Source: Roseomonas sp. (GTDB lineage Bacteria; Pseudomonadota; Alphaproteobacteria; Acetobacterales; Acetobacteraceae). From it: a DNA stretch of 42,847 nt. The notes beneath the pieces were generated by a model. That model ran no database searches. It was not told the DNA's origin and saw nothing but the letters and a program-made list of their open reading frames with translations. Both the position numbers and the translations under genes were made by a program. The stretch lies in contig JADCEV010000052.1 of the NCBI GenBank assembly GCA_020249865.1, positions 1-42,847 of the forward strand. The letters are read 5' to 3'. The stretch's first letter is position 1. Each line of letters begins with the position of its first letter. Shown in pieces: positions 35,722 to 42,847 of this stretch.

Positions 35722-36579
35722 TCATTCCGCCGGAATGGATTGCTCCAGCCGATAGGGATGCGCGCGATAGGCGCCCAGGATTTTCATGGAGGAGGAGAAA
35801 AATGCCAACTCCTCAAAAGCGCGGCGCAGGCCCGGTTGATCCGGATGCCCATCCACATCACACAGGAATTGTGTCGCGGCGAAGCGCCCGCCGACCATAT
35901 AGCTTTCCAGCTTGGTCATATTGATCCCATTGGTGGCAAAGCCCCCCAGCGCCTTATAGAGCGCGGCCGGGATGGAGCGCACCTGAAAGACAAAGGTGGT
36001 CACCACATTGGGCGCATCCACCGGCGCATCGGCCCTGTCGCGGGACATGACATAAAAGCGCGTGGTGTTATGCGCCTCATCCTCCACATTCCGCTTCAGC
36101 ACTTCCAGCCCGTAGATTTCGGCGGCCAATTCGCTGGCAATCGCGGCATCTTCCACGCCGCCGCGTTCGGCGATCAGCGCCGCCGCACCCGCCGTATCGG
36201 CCTCAATCACCGGGGTCAGCTTCATGTCCTTCAGCAGGCGCAGCACCTGGCCAAGCGCAACCGGGTGGCTATGGGCGCGCTTCAGCGTGGCAAGGCTCGC
36301 GCCCTTGGGCGCCAGCAGGCAATGTTCCACGCGCTGGAAATGCTCGCCCACCACGAAAAGCCCGGAATCGGGCAACATGCGATGAATATCCGGCACGCGG
36401 CCAGCCAGGGAGTTCTCACACGGCAGCATGGCCAGATCGCATTGCCCATCGCGCAAAGCCGCCATGGCGGCTTCAAAGGATGGGCAGGGCAGGGTTTGCG
36501 CGCCCGGATAGGCAGCGCGGCAGGCAAGATCGGAATAGGCGCCAAGGACGCCCTGGAAGGCGATGCGAATCTTTGACAT
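35722..36579 (-). CDS. pheA: Prephenate dehydratase
   Basis: A 285-residue monofunctional enzyme converts prephenate to phenylpyruvate in phenylalanine synthesis. The catalytic domain runs 1-180 with AFQGVLGAYSDLA (7-19), LPCENSLAG (52-60) and NTTRF (171-175), whose Thr is catalytic. An ACT regulatory domain follows (about 190-275). Its GINMTKLESYMVGG (218-231) has ESY in place of the enterobacterial ESRP phenylalanine-sensing motif, as in other alphaproteobacteria. No chorismate-mutase domain is fused. It lies 11 bp downstream of kdsB on the same strand. Confidence 0.95.
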   Translation of the reverse strand: MSKIRIAFQGVLGAYSDLACRAAYPGAQTLPCPSFEAAMAALRDGQCDLAMLPCENSLAGRVPDIHRMLPDSGLFVVGEHFQRVEHCLLAPKGASLATLKRAHSHPVALGQVLRLLKDMKLTPVIEADTAGAAALIAERGGVEDAAIASELAAEIYGLEVLKRNVEDEAHNTTRFYVMSRDRADAPVDAPNVVTTFVFQVRSIPAALYKALGGFATNGINMTKLESYMVGGRFAATQFLCDVDGHPDQPGLRRAFEELAFFSSSMKILGAYRAHPYRLEQSIPAE

Positions 36580-36590
36580 GGGGTGTTCCT

Positions 36591-37322
36591 TCAGGGGGCC
36601 AAAAGGGCGCGGGCGCGTTCAAGGTCTTCGGGCGTATCCACGCCAAAGGGGCCGTGTTCCACCCGTGCGGCGCTGATTTTCATGCCCGCTTCCAGGGCGC
36701 GGAGCTGTTCCAGCTTTTCGCGCAGCTCCAAGGGGCTGGCCGGCAGGGTCACGAAGCGGTCGAGCGCAGCGCGGCGATAGGCATAGACACCAATATGATG
36801 CCAGCGCGGCCCCTCCCCCCAGGGGATCGGCAGGCGGGAGAAATAGAGCGCCGGCGCCACCATGGCATCGCCGGTGAAGGCGCAGGCGCATTTCACGAAG
36901 GAATCGGTGCGCGCTTCAACCTCATCCGCGATGGGGCAAACCAGCGTGCCGATATCCACCGAAGGGTCTTCGAGTGGTGCCAGCACGGCGCGCAGCGTCT
37001 CAGGCCGGATGGTCGGGAAATCGCCTTGAAGATTGACCACCACGTCAAACTCGCCGGCGGGGTCCAAAGCCTTCATGGCGCGCTGCACCCGATCCGTGCC
37101 GGAAGGCACATCATCGGCCACCACCACGGCGCGCGCCCCGGCAGCGCGGGCGGCTTCGGCGATTTCCGCCTCAGCACAGGCAACGGCCAGGGGGCCGATC
37201 CCGGCTTCCCGGGCGCGGTCCAGCACATGGGCGATCATGGGGCGGCCATGAATATCGGCCAGCGGCTTGCCGGGCAGGCGGGTCGCGGCCATGCGGGCAG
37301 GGATGACAAGGATAGGACGCAA
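36591..37322 (-). CDS. kdsB: 3-deoxy-manno-octulosonate cytidylyltransferase
   Basis: KdsB makes CMP-KDO for the LPS inner core. The 243-residue protein reads MRPILVIPARMAATRLPGKPLADIHGRPMI (nucleotide-binding loop), then DDVPSGTDRV, VVNLQGDFPTI, ALYFSRLPIPWG and HIGVYAYRRAALDRFV, all family signatures. The start is a TTG at 37322 with GGAG about 10 bases upstream. It is preferred to the internal ATG, which would cut off the first beta strand, and to the long open frame reaching 37643. It is followed by pheA at 11 bp. Confidence 0.95.
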   Translation of the reverse strand: MRPILVIPARMAATRLPGKPLADIHGRPMIAHVLDRAREAGIGPLAVACAEAEIAEAARAAGARAVVVADDVPSGTDRVQRAMKALDPAGEFDVVVNLQGDFPTIRPETLRAVLAPLEDPSVDIGTLVCPIADEVEARTDSFVKCACAFTGDAMVAPALYFSRLPIPWGEGPRWHHIGVYAYRRAALDRFVTLPASPLELREKLEQLRALEAGMKISAARVEHGPFGVDTPEDLERARALLAP

Positions 37323-37444
37323 GGAAAAGGGCTCCGGCCGCCTTGTCGGCGGGGTGGGTGATCTATATGTTCCCGGCGTTCTAAAGAAGCGTGACCCTGG
37401 GTGCAAACCGGCGGGCAGCGCCCGGTGTGAGGAAGAGCTTGGCC

Positions 37445-37984
37445 ATGAGTAACAGTCTTGAACTGAACAAGATTTTCGCTGCCATCCTGACGGCAGGTGT
37501 GACCTTCGGCATGGCGGGCCTTGTTGGCCGCCTGGTCGTGCACCCGACAACGCCGAAGCAAGCCGCCATTCAAATCGGTGAGCCTGCCGCCGCCCCGGTG
37601 GCCGCGGCCCCGGCCGCCCCGGCTCTTGATCCCATCTCACCACTGCTTGCGGCCGCCAATGTGCAGTCCGGACAGCAAATCGCGCAGCGCCAATGCGCTT
37701 CCTGCCATAGCTTCAATGAAGGCGGGCGTTCCGGCGTTGGCCCGAACCTCTATGGCATTATTGGCGCCAAGCACGCGCATATTGATGGCTTCAACTACTC
37801 CGCAGCGCTCCGCGCCATGGCCAATAAGGTCTGGACCTATGAGGATATGAACGCCTGGCTCGCCAATCCGCGCGCCTATGCGCCGGGCAATCGCATGTCC
37901 TATGCCGGGCTTGCCAGCGTGCAGAACCGTGCGGATTTGATCGCCTATCTGCGTTCGATTTCGCCGAACGCGCCTGCGCCCTGA
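37445..37984 (+). CDS. Membrane-anchored c-type cytochrome (CycM-like)
   Basis: A 179-residue protein has an uncleaved N-terminal anchor (IFAAILTAGVTFGMAGLVGRLVV, about 10-32) and an Ala/Pro-rich tether (41-62). The class I cytochrome c domain has the haem motif CASCH (84-88) and the distal ligand M151 in NRMSYAG. It matches the CycM/cytochrome c552 type that carries electrons from the bc1 complex to a terminal oxidase. The ATG at 37445 has AGGAAG about 10 bases upstream. Divergent from kdsB; the hisN-like gene begins 20 bp downstream. Confidence 0.92.
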   Translation: MSNSLELNKIFAAILTAGVTFGMAGLVGRLVVHPTTPKQAAIQIGEPAAAPVAAAPAAPALDPISPLLAAANVQSGQQIAQRQCASCHSFNEGGRSGVGPNLYGIIGAKHAHIDGFNYSAALRAMANKVWTYEDMNAWLANPRAYAPGNRMSYAGLASVQNRADLIAYLRSISPNAPAP

Positions 37985-38004
37985 TCCCGCAAGACTTCAT
38001 CGCG

Positions 38005-38760
38005 GTGGCGGAAGCCGCCGCTGATCGGGCAGCGACCGTGATCCGGCCGCTGTTTCGTTCCGCCCTGCTGGTGGAAGCCAAGGGCGATGCCAGCCCCGTG
38101 ACCCGCGCGGACCGTGAGGCCGAGGAAGCGATTCGTGCCCTTTTGGCCGAAACCCTGCCCGATCATGGCGTTATCGGCGAAGAACATGGCGAAGAACGCC
38201 CGGATGCCGAATGGGTTTGGGTGCTGGACCCGATTGATGGCACCCGCGCCTTTGTCACCGGCAGGCCAATTTTTGGCAGCCTGCTTGGGCTACTGCATCG
38301 CGGCAAGCCGGTGCTTGGCCTGATTGATCAGCCCATCACCGGCGAACGCTGGTTGGGCGTGGCGGGCCAGCCCACGCGGTTTTCCGGCCCCTTTGCCGGC
38401 ACGGCCCGCTGCCGCCCCTGCCCCACCCTGGCCGAGGCCGAGCTTTCCTGCACCAGCCCCGATATGTTCTCCGCCACCAATCGCCCAGGGTTTGACCGGC
38501 TGCGCCAGGGCGCGCGGCGCGTGACCTGGGGCGGCGATTGCTACGCCTATGGCCTGGTGGCGCTTGGCCTGATTGATGTGGTGGCGGAAAGCGATCTGAA
38601 AATCTGGGATTGGGCCGCCCTGGTGCCGGTGATTGAAGGGGCGGGCGGCCGCGTGACCGATTGGGCAGGCCAGGCGCTGCATCCGGGCAGCGATGGCCGC
38701 GTCATGGCACTGGGTGACCCCAGGCTGCTGCCAGAAGCGGTTCAGCTTTTGCAAAGCTGA
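38005..38760 (+). CDS. hisN: Histidinol-phosphatase of the inositol-monophosphatase family
   Basis: A 251-residue magnesium-dependent phosphatase. Metal ligands appear in GEEHGEE (about 58-64) and WVLDPIDGTRAFVTGRPIFGSLLGL. The second signature is LKIWDWAALVPVIEGAGGRVTDW. The RAFVTGRP...GSLLGL wording is typical of histidinol-phosphatase HisN rather than CysQ or SuhB, so histidine synthesis is the likely role. The start is a GTG at 38005 without a clear ribosome-binding site, and the true start could lie slightly upstream. It follows the cytochrome gene by 20 bp and may be cotranscribed. Confidence 0.85.
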   Translation: MAEAAADRAATVIRPLFRSALLVEAKGDASPVTRADREAEEAIRALLAETLPDHGVIGEEHGEERPDAEWVWVLDPIDGTRAFVTGRPIFGSLLGLLHRGKPVLGLIDQPITGERWLGVAGQPTRFSGPFAGTARCRPCPTLAEAELSCTSPDMFSATNRPGFDRLRQGARRVTWGGDCYAYGLVALGLIDVVAESDLKIWDWAALVPVIEGAGGRVTDWAGQALHPGSDGRVMALGDPRLLPEAVQLLQS

Positions 38761-38808
38761 AACGCTGCGCCATTGCCGCGGGCGCCGCGAAACCCCATCC
38801 TGAAGCCC

Positions 38809-40665
38809 ATGCAACGTCGTGACCTTCTGGCGCTTGGCGCCGCCCTTGCCAGCCTGCCCCAAGCGGCCCGCGCCGCCATGCCTGCCGGGGGTGATCGGCC
38901 TGGCGAGGTGGTGCGCACCCATGCCATGGCGCTGCTGGGTGAACCCGCTTTGCCCGCGGATTTCACCCATTGGCCCTGGGTGAACCCGAATGCGCCCAAG
39001 GGCGGTGAGATCACGCTCACCGCCATCGGGTCCTTTGACAGTTTCAACCCCTTCATCCTGCGTGGCACACCGGCCGTTGGCAGCAACCTGATTTATGACA
39101 CGCTGCTGGCGCGCAATCTGGATGAGCCCTTGTCGCAATACGGCCATCTGGCGCGCATCATCGAATTGCCGGCGGATCGCCGCGGTGTGACGTTTGAATT
39201 GCGCGAAGGGGCGCGCTGGCATGATGGCAGGCCGATCACCGCCGAAGATGTGGTCTTCACCTTCAATACACTCCGCGCCAATGGCCGGCCCTTCTTCCGT
39301 TCCTATTGGGCGGATGTGACGGAAGTGGTGGCGGAAGATGCGCGCCGCGTGACCTATCGTTTCCGCACCAATGAAAATCGCGAATTGCCGATGATCATGG
39401 GTGAAATGTCCATCCTGCCGCGGCATTTCTGGGAAGGGCGCGATTTCACGCGGCCGAGCCTTGATCTGCCGCTGGGGTCTGGCGCCTATCGCATTGACCG
39501 TTTTGAGCCGAACCGCACCGTGGTGCTGCGCCGCGTTGCCGATTACTGGGGGCGCGATCTGCCGACCACGCGCGGCATGTCAAATTTCGATGCCATTCGC
39601 TACGAATATTTCCGCGATACGACGGTCGCCTTTGAAGCCTTCAAGGCCGGGCAGATCGATTTCCGCACGGAAAATGTCGCGCGCGATTGGGCCACGGGTT
39701 ATGACTTCCCCGCCGCGCGCCGTGGTCTTGCGACCAAGCGCGAGATTCGCCACGAAATCCCAACCGGCATGCAGGCCTTTGCCGTCAATCTACGCCGGCC
39801 CCTGTTTCAGGATGCGCGGGTGCGGCGCGCCTTGATTGAAGTATTCGACTATGAATGGATGAACATCAACCTGTTCTATGGCGCCTATACGCGGACGGAG
39901 AGCTATTTCTCCAATTCTGATTTTGCCTCACGCGGGCTGCCGGAAGGGCGCGAATTGGAAATCCTGAGCCAATATCGCGGCCGCGTGCCGGAGGCTGTGT
40001 TTACCGAAGAATATCGTCTGCCGCGGACCGATGGTTCCGGCAATAATCGCGAAGGGCTGCGCCGCGCGCTGGCGCTGCTGCGTGAAGCGGGTTGGATTGT
40101 GCGCGACCGTCGCCTGGTGAATGCCGAAGGCCGGCGCTTTGAATTCGAAATCCTGCTGCAAGGGGCGACATTTGAACGCGTGGCCCTGCCCTATGTGCAA
40201 TGGCTGGAACGGCTTGGCATTTCAGCGCGTGTGCGCACCGTGGACCCGGCGCAATATCAGGTGCGCGTGGATGCCTTTGATTATGACATGACGATTGACA
40301 GCATCGGCCAGGGCTTTCACCCCGGCAATGAGCAGCGCGATTACTGGACCTGCGCCAAGGCGCGCGAAAATGGCAGCCAGAACGTCGCCGGCATTTGCGA
40401 CCCGGTGATTGACGAACTCGTGGAAATGGTGATCGCCGCACCCAATCAGGCGGAGCTTATCGCGCGCACCCGCGCCTTGGATCGCGTGCTGCTGCACCAT
40501 AATTACATGATCCCGCATTGGCATAGCCGCAGCTTCCGCATCGCCTTCTGGGAACGCTTCGGCCTACCGCCGAGCATGCCGCGCTTTGGCTTGGGCTTCC
40601 CCGGCGGCTGGTGGATAGACCCGGCGCGGGACGCTGCGCTGGCGGAAGCCCGGCGCAACCTGTAG
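38809..40665 (+). CDS. yejA: Peptide ABC transporter substrate-binding protein (YejA-like)
   Basis: This 618-residue periplasmic binding protein (SBP family 5) begins with a twin-arginine-like signal [22 protein letters not shown]. Family segments are [67 protein letters not shown] and a C-terminal [18 protein letters not shown]. YejA-type proteins are ~600 residues and deliver oligopeptides, including microcin C-like compounds, to YejBEF. ATG 38809 lacks a strong ribosome-binding site; a TTG at 38773 is in frame. The yejB start follows after 2 bp. Confidence 0.92.
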   Translation: MQRRDLLALGAALASLPQAARAAMPAGGDRPGEVVRTHAMALLGEPALPADFTHWPWVNPNAPKGGEITLTAIGSFDSFNPFILRGTPAVGSNLIYDTLLARNLDEPLSQYGHLARIIELPADRRGVTFELREGARWHDGRPITAEDVVFTFNTLRANGRPFFRSYWADVTEVVAEDARRVTYRFRTNENRELPMIMGEMSILPRHFWEGRDFTRPSLDLPLGSGAYRIDRFEPNRTVVLRRVADYWGRDLPTTRGMSNFDAIRYEYFRDTTVAFEAFKAGQIDFRTENVARDWATGYDFPAARRGLATKREIRHEIPTGMQAFAVNLRRPLFQDARVRRALIEVFDYEWMNINLFYGAYTRTESYFSNSDFASRGLPEGRELEILSQYRGRVPEAVFTEEYRLPRTDGSGNNREGLRRALALLREAGWIVRDRRLVNAEGRRFEFEILLQGATFERVALPYVQWLERLGISARVRTVDPAQYQVRVDAFDYDMTIDSIGQGFHPGNEQRDYWTCAKARENGSQNVAGICDPVIDELVEMVIAAPNQAELIARTRALDRVLLHHNYMIPHWHSRSFRIAFWERFGLPPSMPRFGLGFPGGWWIDPARDAALAEARRNL

Positions 40666-40667
40666 CG

Positions 40668-41789
40668 ATGGCAGCTTACCTTCTTCGCCGCTTGTTGCTG
40701 GTGATTCCGACCCTGTTCGGGATCATCCTGATCAATTTTGCCGTGGTGCAATTCGCCCCCGGCGGGCCGGTTGAACAAATGCTGGCGGAGCTGCGCGGCG
40801 AAGGCCAGACCATGGGGCGCATCACCGGCGAAGGCGGCGGTGAAATCCGCACGCCCAATGCCCTGGAACAGCGCAGCCTGGGTGGTGGTGGCGGCGAAGG
40901 CCCGGTTGGCACTTATCGTGGGGCGCGCGGCCTTGATCCCGCGATTGTGGCTGAAATCGAACGCGCCTTCGGCTTCGACAAGCCGGCCACCACGCGCTTC
41001 AAGGAAATGATCCTGGGCTACCTGACTTTCGATTTCGGACGTTCACTATTTCGCGATAGGCCAGTGGTTGATCTGATTATCGAAAAAATGCCGGTCTCCA
41101 TTTCGCTGGGTCTTTGGTCAACGCTGCTGATTTACCTGATCTCCATCCCGCTTGGCATCCGGAAGGCAGTGCGCGATGGGTCGCGCTTTGATGTCGCGAC
41201 ATCGGCGGTGGTGCTGATTGGCTATGCCATACCGGGCTTCCTGTTCGCCATTGTGCTGGTGGTGTTCTTCGCCGGTGGTTCATTCTTCCAGTGGTTTCCG
41301 CTGCGCGGGCTGAATAGCCCAGGGTCGGAGACCTGGTCACTTGGCGCGCGCATCATTGATTATGCCTGGCACATGGTACTGCCCACCATTGCGCTGGTGA
41401 TTGGCGGCTTTGCCACGCTGACCATGCTCACGAAAAACGCCTTTCTGGATGAGATCGGCAAGCAATATGTGCTGACCGCGCGCGCCAAGGGCGGGTCCGA
41501 AAGCCGCGTGCTTTATGGCCATATCTTCCGCAATGCCATGATGCTGATCATCGCGGGCTTCCCGGCAGCCTTCATCGGCATTCTGTTCACCGGCGCGTTG
41601 TTGGTGGAGATTGTGTTCTCACTCGATGGGCTTGGCCTGCTTGGCTTTGAAAGCGCCATTCGCCGCGACTATCCGGTGATGTTCGCAACCCTTTACATCT
41701 TCACCCTGATGGGGCTGGTGATGCAGATCATCGGTGATTTCACCTATACGCTGGTGGACCCGCGCATTGATTTTGAGGCGCGGCGATGA
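40668..41789 (+). CDS. yejB: Peptide ABC transporter permease YejB
   Basis: A 373-residue inner-membrane permease. It begins [34 protein letters not shown], then has a Gly-rich periplasmic insert (about 43-85) ending [24 protein letters not shown]. The insert is also a feature of E. coli YejB. Membrane helices follow, with [30 protein letters not shown] and the EAA-type loop [23 protein letters not shown] that contacts the ATPase. The end [13 protein letters not shown] is the family's. It overlaps yejE by ATGA (41786-41789). Confidence 0.95.
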   Translation: MAAYLLRRLLLVIPTLFGIILINFAVVQFAPGGPVEQMLAELRGEGQTMGRITGEGGGEIRTPNALEQRSLGGGGGEGPVGTYRGARGLDPAIVAEIERAFGFDKPATTRFKEMILGYLTFDFGRSLFRDRPVVDLIIEKMPVSISLGLWSTLLIYLISIPLGIRKAVRDGSRFDVATSAVVLIGYAIPGFLFAIVLVVFFAGGSFFQWFPLRGLNSPGSETWSLGARIIDYAWHMVLPTIALVIGGFATLTMLTKNAFLDEIGKQYVLTARAKGGSESRVLYGHIFRNAMMLIIAGFPAAFIGILFTGALLVEIVFSLDGLGLLGFESAIRRDYPVMFATLYIFTLMGLVMQIIGDFTYTLVDPRIDFEARR

Positions 41790-42826
41790 CGCTTTCGCCG
41801 CTGACGCAGCGCCGACTAGCGAATTTCCGCGCCAATAAGCGCGGCTATTGGTCGCTGATCATTTTCGGTGTGCTGTTTTTCATCACACTTTTTGCTGAAT
41901 TCCTGGCCAATGACCGGCCCATCGTGGCGCGCATTGATGGGCGCTGGTATGCGCCGGTGCTGGTGGATTACGCGGAAAGCGACATTATTGAAGATGGGCT
42001 GCCGACACTCGCCGATTGGCATGATCGCGGCTTTCGCGAAGAAATTGAGGCCAAGGGTGCTACGCTGATCTGGCCGCTGATCCCCTATTCCTACCGCACC
42101 GTGGTGCGTGATTTGGGCCGGCCGGCGCCGGCACCTCCTTCGGCGCGCAATTGGCTCGGCACGGATGATCAGGCGCGGGATGTGCTCGCACGGGTGATTT
42201 ATGGCTTTCGCATTTCCGTGCTTTTCGGTTTTGCGCTGACCATCATCAGCTCCGTCATTGGGATCGCCGCCGGCGCGGTGCAGGGATTCTATGGTGGCAC
42301 CACGGATTTGCTGTTCCAGCGCTTCATCGAAATCTGGTCCGGCATGCCGCAGCTTTTCCTGCTGATCATCCTGGCGAGTGTGATTGAACCGAGCTTCTGG
42401 GTGCTGCTGATTTTCCTGTTGCTGTTTTCCTGGATGAATCTGACTGGCGTGGTGCGCGCCGAATTCCTCCGCGGGCGGAATTTCGATTATGTGCGCGCCG
42501 CCAAAGCCTTGGGCGTTTCCGATGCGCGCATCATGCAACGCCATATCCTGCCGAATGCCATGGTTGCGACGCTCACCTTTTTGCCCTTCATCCTCTCGGG
42601 CAGCGTGACGGTACTGGCCTCGCTCGATTTTCTGGGGTTTGGTCTGCCGCCGGGTTCGCCCTCACTTGGGGAATTGGTCAATCAGGGGAAGAATAACCTG
42701 ACCGCGCCCTGGCTGGCGCTCACCAGCTTCTTTGTGCTGGGCGGCATGCTGACGCTGCTGATTTTTGTCGGTGAAGCCGTGCGTGATGCCTTTGATCCGC
42801 GCAAACTCCCCGGGGGGCAGAGCTGA
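41786..42826 (+). CDS. yejE: Peptide ABC transporter permease YejE
   Basis: A 346-residue partner permease. It opens with a cytoplasmic tail [22 protein letters not shown], one helix, and a large periplasmic domain ([21 protein letters not shown]...[10 protein letters not shown]). The transporter core has [24 protein letters not shown] and the EAA loop [26 protein letters not shown]. It ends [12 protein letters not shown]. YejB and YejE form the heterodimeric channel. Start and stop overlap the neighbouring genes (ATGA with yejB, TGATG with the next). Confidence 0.95.
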   Translation: MTLSPLTQRRLANFRANKRGYWSLIIFGVLFFITLFAEFLANDRPIVARIDGRWYAPVLVDYAESDIIEDGLPTLADWHDRGFREEIEAKGATLIWPLIPYSYRTVVRDLGRPAPAPPSARNWLGTDDQARDVLARVIYGFRISVLFGFALTIISSVIGIAAGAVQGFYGGTTDLLFQRFIEIWSGMPQLFLLIILASVIEPSFWVLLIFLLLFSWMNLTGVVRAEFLRGRNFDYVRAAKALGVSDARIMQRHILPNAMVATLTFLPFILSGSVTVLASLDFLGFGLPPGSPSLGELVNQGKNNLTAPWLALTSFFVLGGMLTLLIFVGEAVRDAFDPRKLPGGQS

Positions 42827-42847
42827 TGGCGCTGCTTTCGGTGCGCG
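42826..42847 (+). CDS. yejF: YejF-like ABC ATPase, first codons only
   Basis: An ATG overlapping the yejE stop (TGATG, 42824-42828) begins MALLSVR and runs off the window. The position after yejE and the start of a typical ATPase first strand point to YejF, the tandem ATP-binding protein of the transporter. Too short for proof. Confidence 0.6.

Overview
The window is 42.8 kb of GC-rich chromosome from an alphaproteobacterium. A member of the Acetobacteraceae close to Roseomonas is the best guess. The grounds are inference: strongly GC-biased third codon positions, the alphaproteobacterial neighbourhoods (ihfB-lapA-pyrF-trpF; ATP12 next to rpsT-dnaA; kdsB/pheA beside a membrane-anchored cytochrome c), a Bug-type solute-binding protein and a YejABEF transporter. 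No rRNA or species marker is present, so the genus is not proven.

Layout. 1-3224 (+) is a housekeeping run: the tail of ihfB, lapA-like, pyrF, trpF and an MFS exporter, the last three tightly packed. 3225-3546 is an unusually AT-rich spacer. 3547-7615 holds a small dimeric-barrel protein, an aminotransferase and a TPR lipoprotein (both -), then a two-gene pair of a maleate-isomerase-like protein and a DehI-like protein (+). 7671-13581 (-) contains a small unknown gene, an SDR, an ABC exporter and a large RTX metalloprotease. 13753-19460 holds palindromic DNA, an orphan Bug protein, a glycosyltransferase, dgoK, trpS, yggS and a ThiE-like gene that starts inside the yggS start codon. 19637-22417 has a porin with a strong terminator and a D-threonine-aldolase-like enzyme.

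22436-29467 (-) is the replication cluster rpsT, dnaA, dnaN, recF, gyrB. 29631-33408 carries the ATP synthase assembly factor ATP12, an outer-membrane-type protein, a serine hydrolase, a metallo-beta-lactamase-fold hydrolase and a DUF2783 protein. 33409-35583 looks like a small acquired island: two overlapping genes on the 3' side of a tRNA-Arg(CCG) gene, encoding a TIGR02391/HEPN_Ymh-like protein and an abortive-infection (Abi_C-like) protein. Both carry HEPN-like C-terminal regions, and this is the best candidate here for an uncharacterised defence system. 35722-42847 returns to core genes: pheA, kdsB (-), cytochrome c, hisN-like phosphatase and the yejABE(F) operon, which runs off the end (+).

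How the parts fit. PyrF/TrpF (pyrimidine and tryptophan synthesis), PheA/HisN (phenylalanine and histidine) and KdsB (LPS core) are biosynthetic. DnaA, DnaN, RecF and GyrB serve replication and repair. The envelope and transport genes (porin, Bug, Yej, MFS, ABC exporter) fit a free-living, nutritionally versatile Gram-negative. All functional calls come from reading the sequence; no database search was run.
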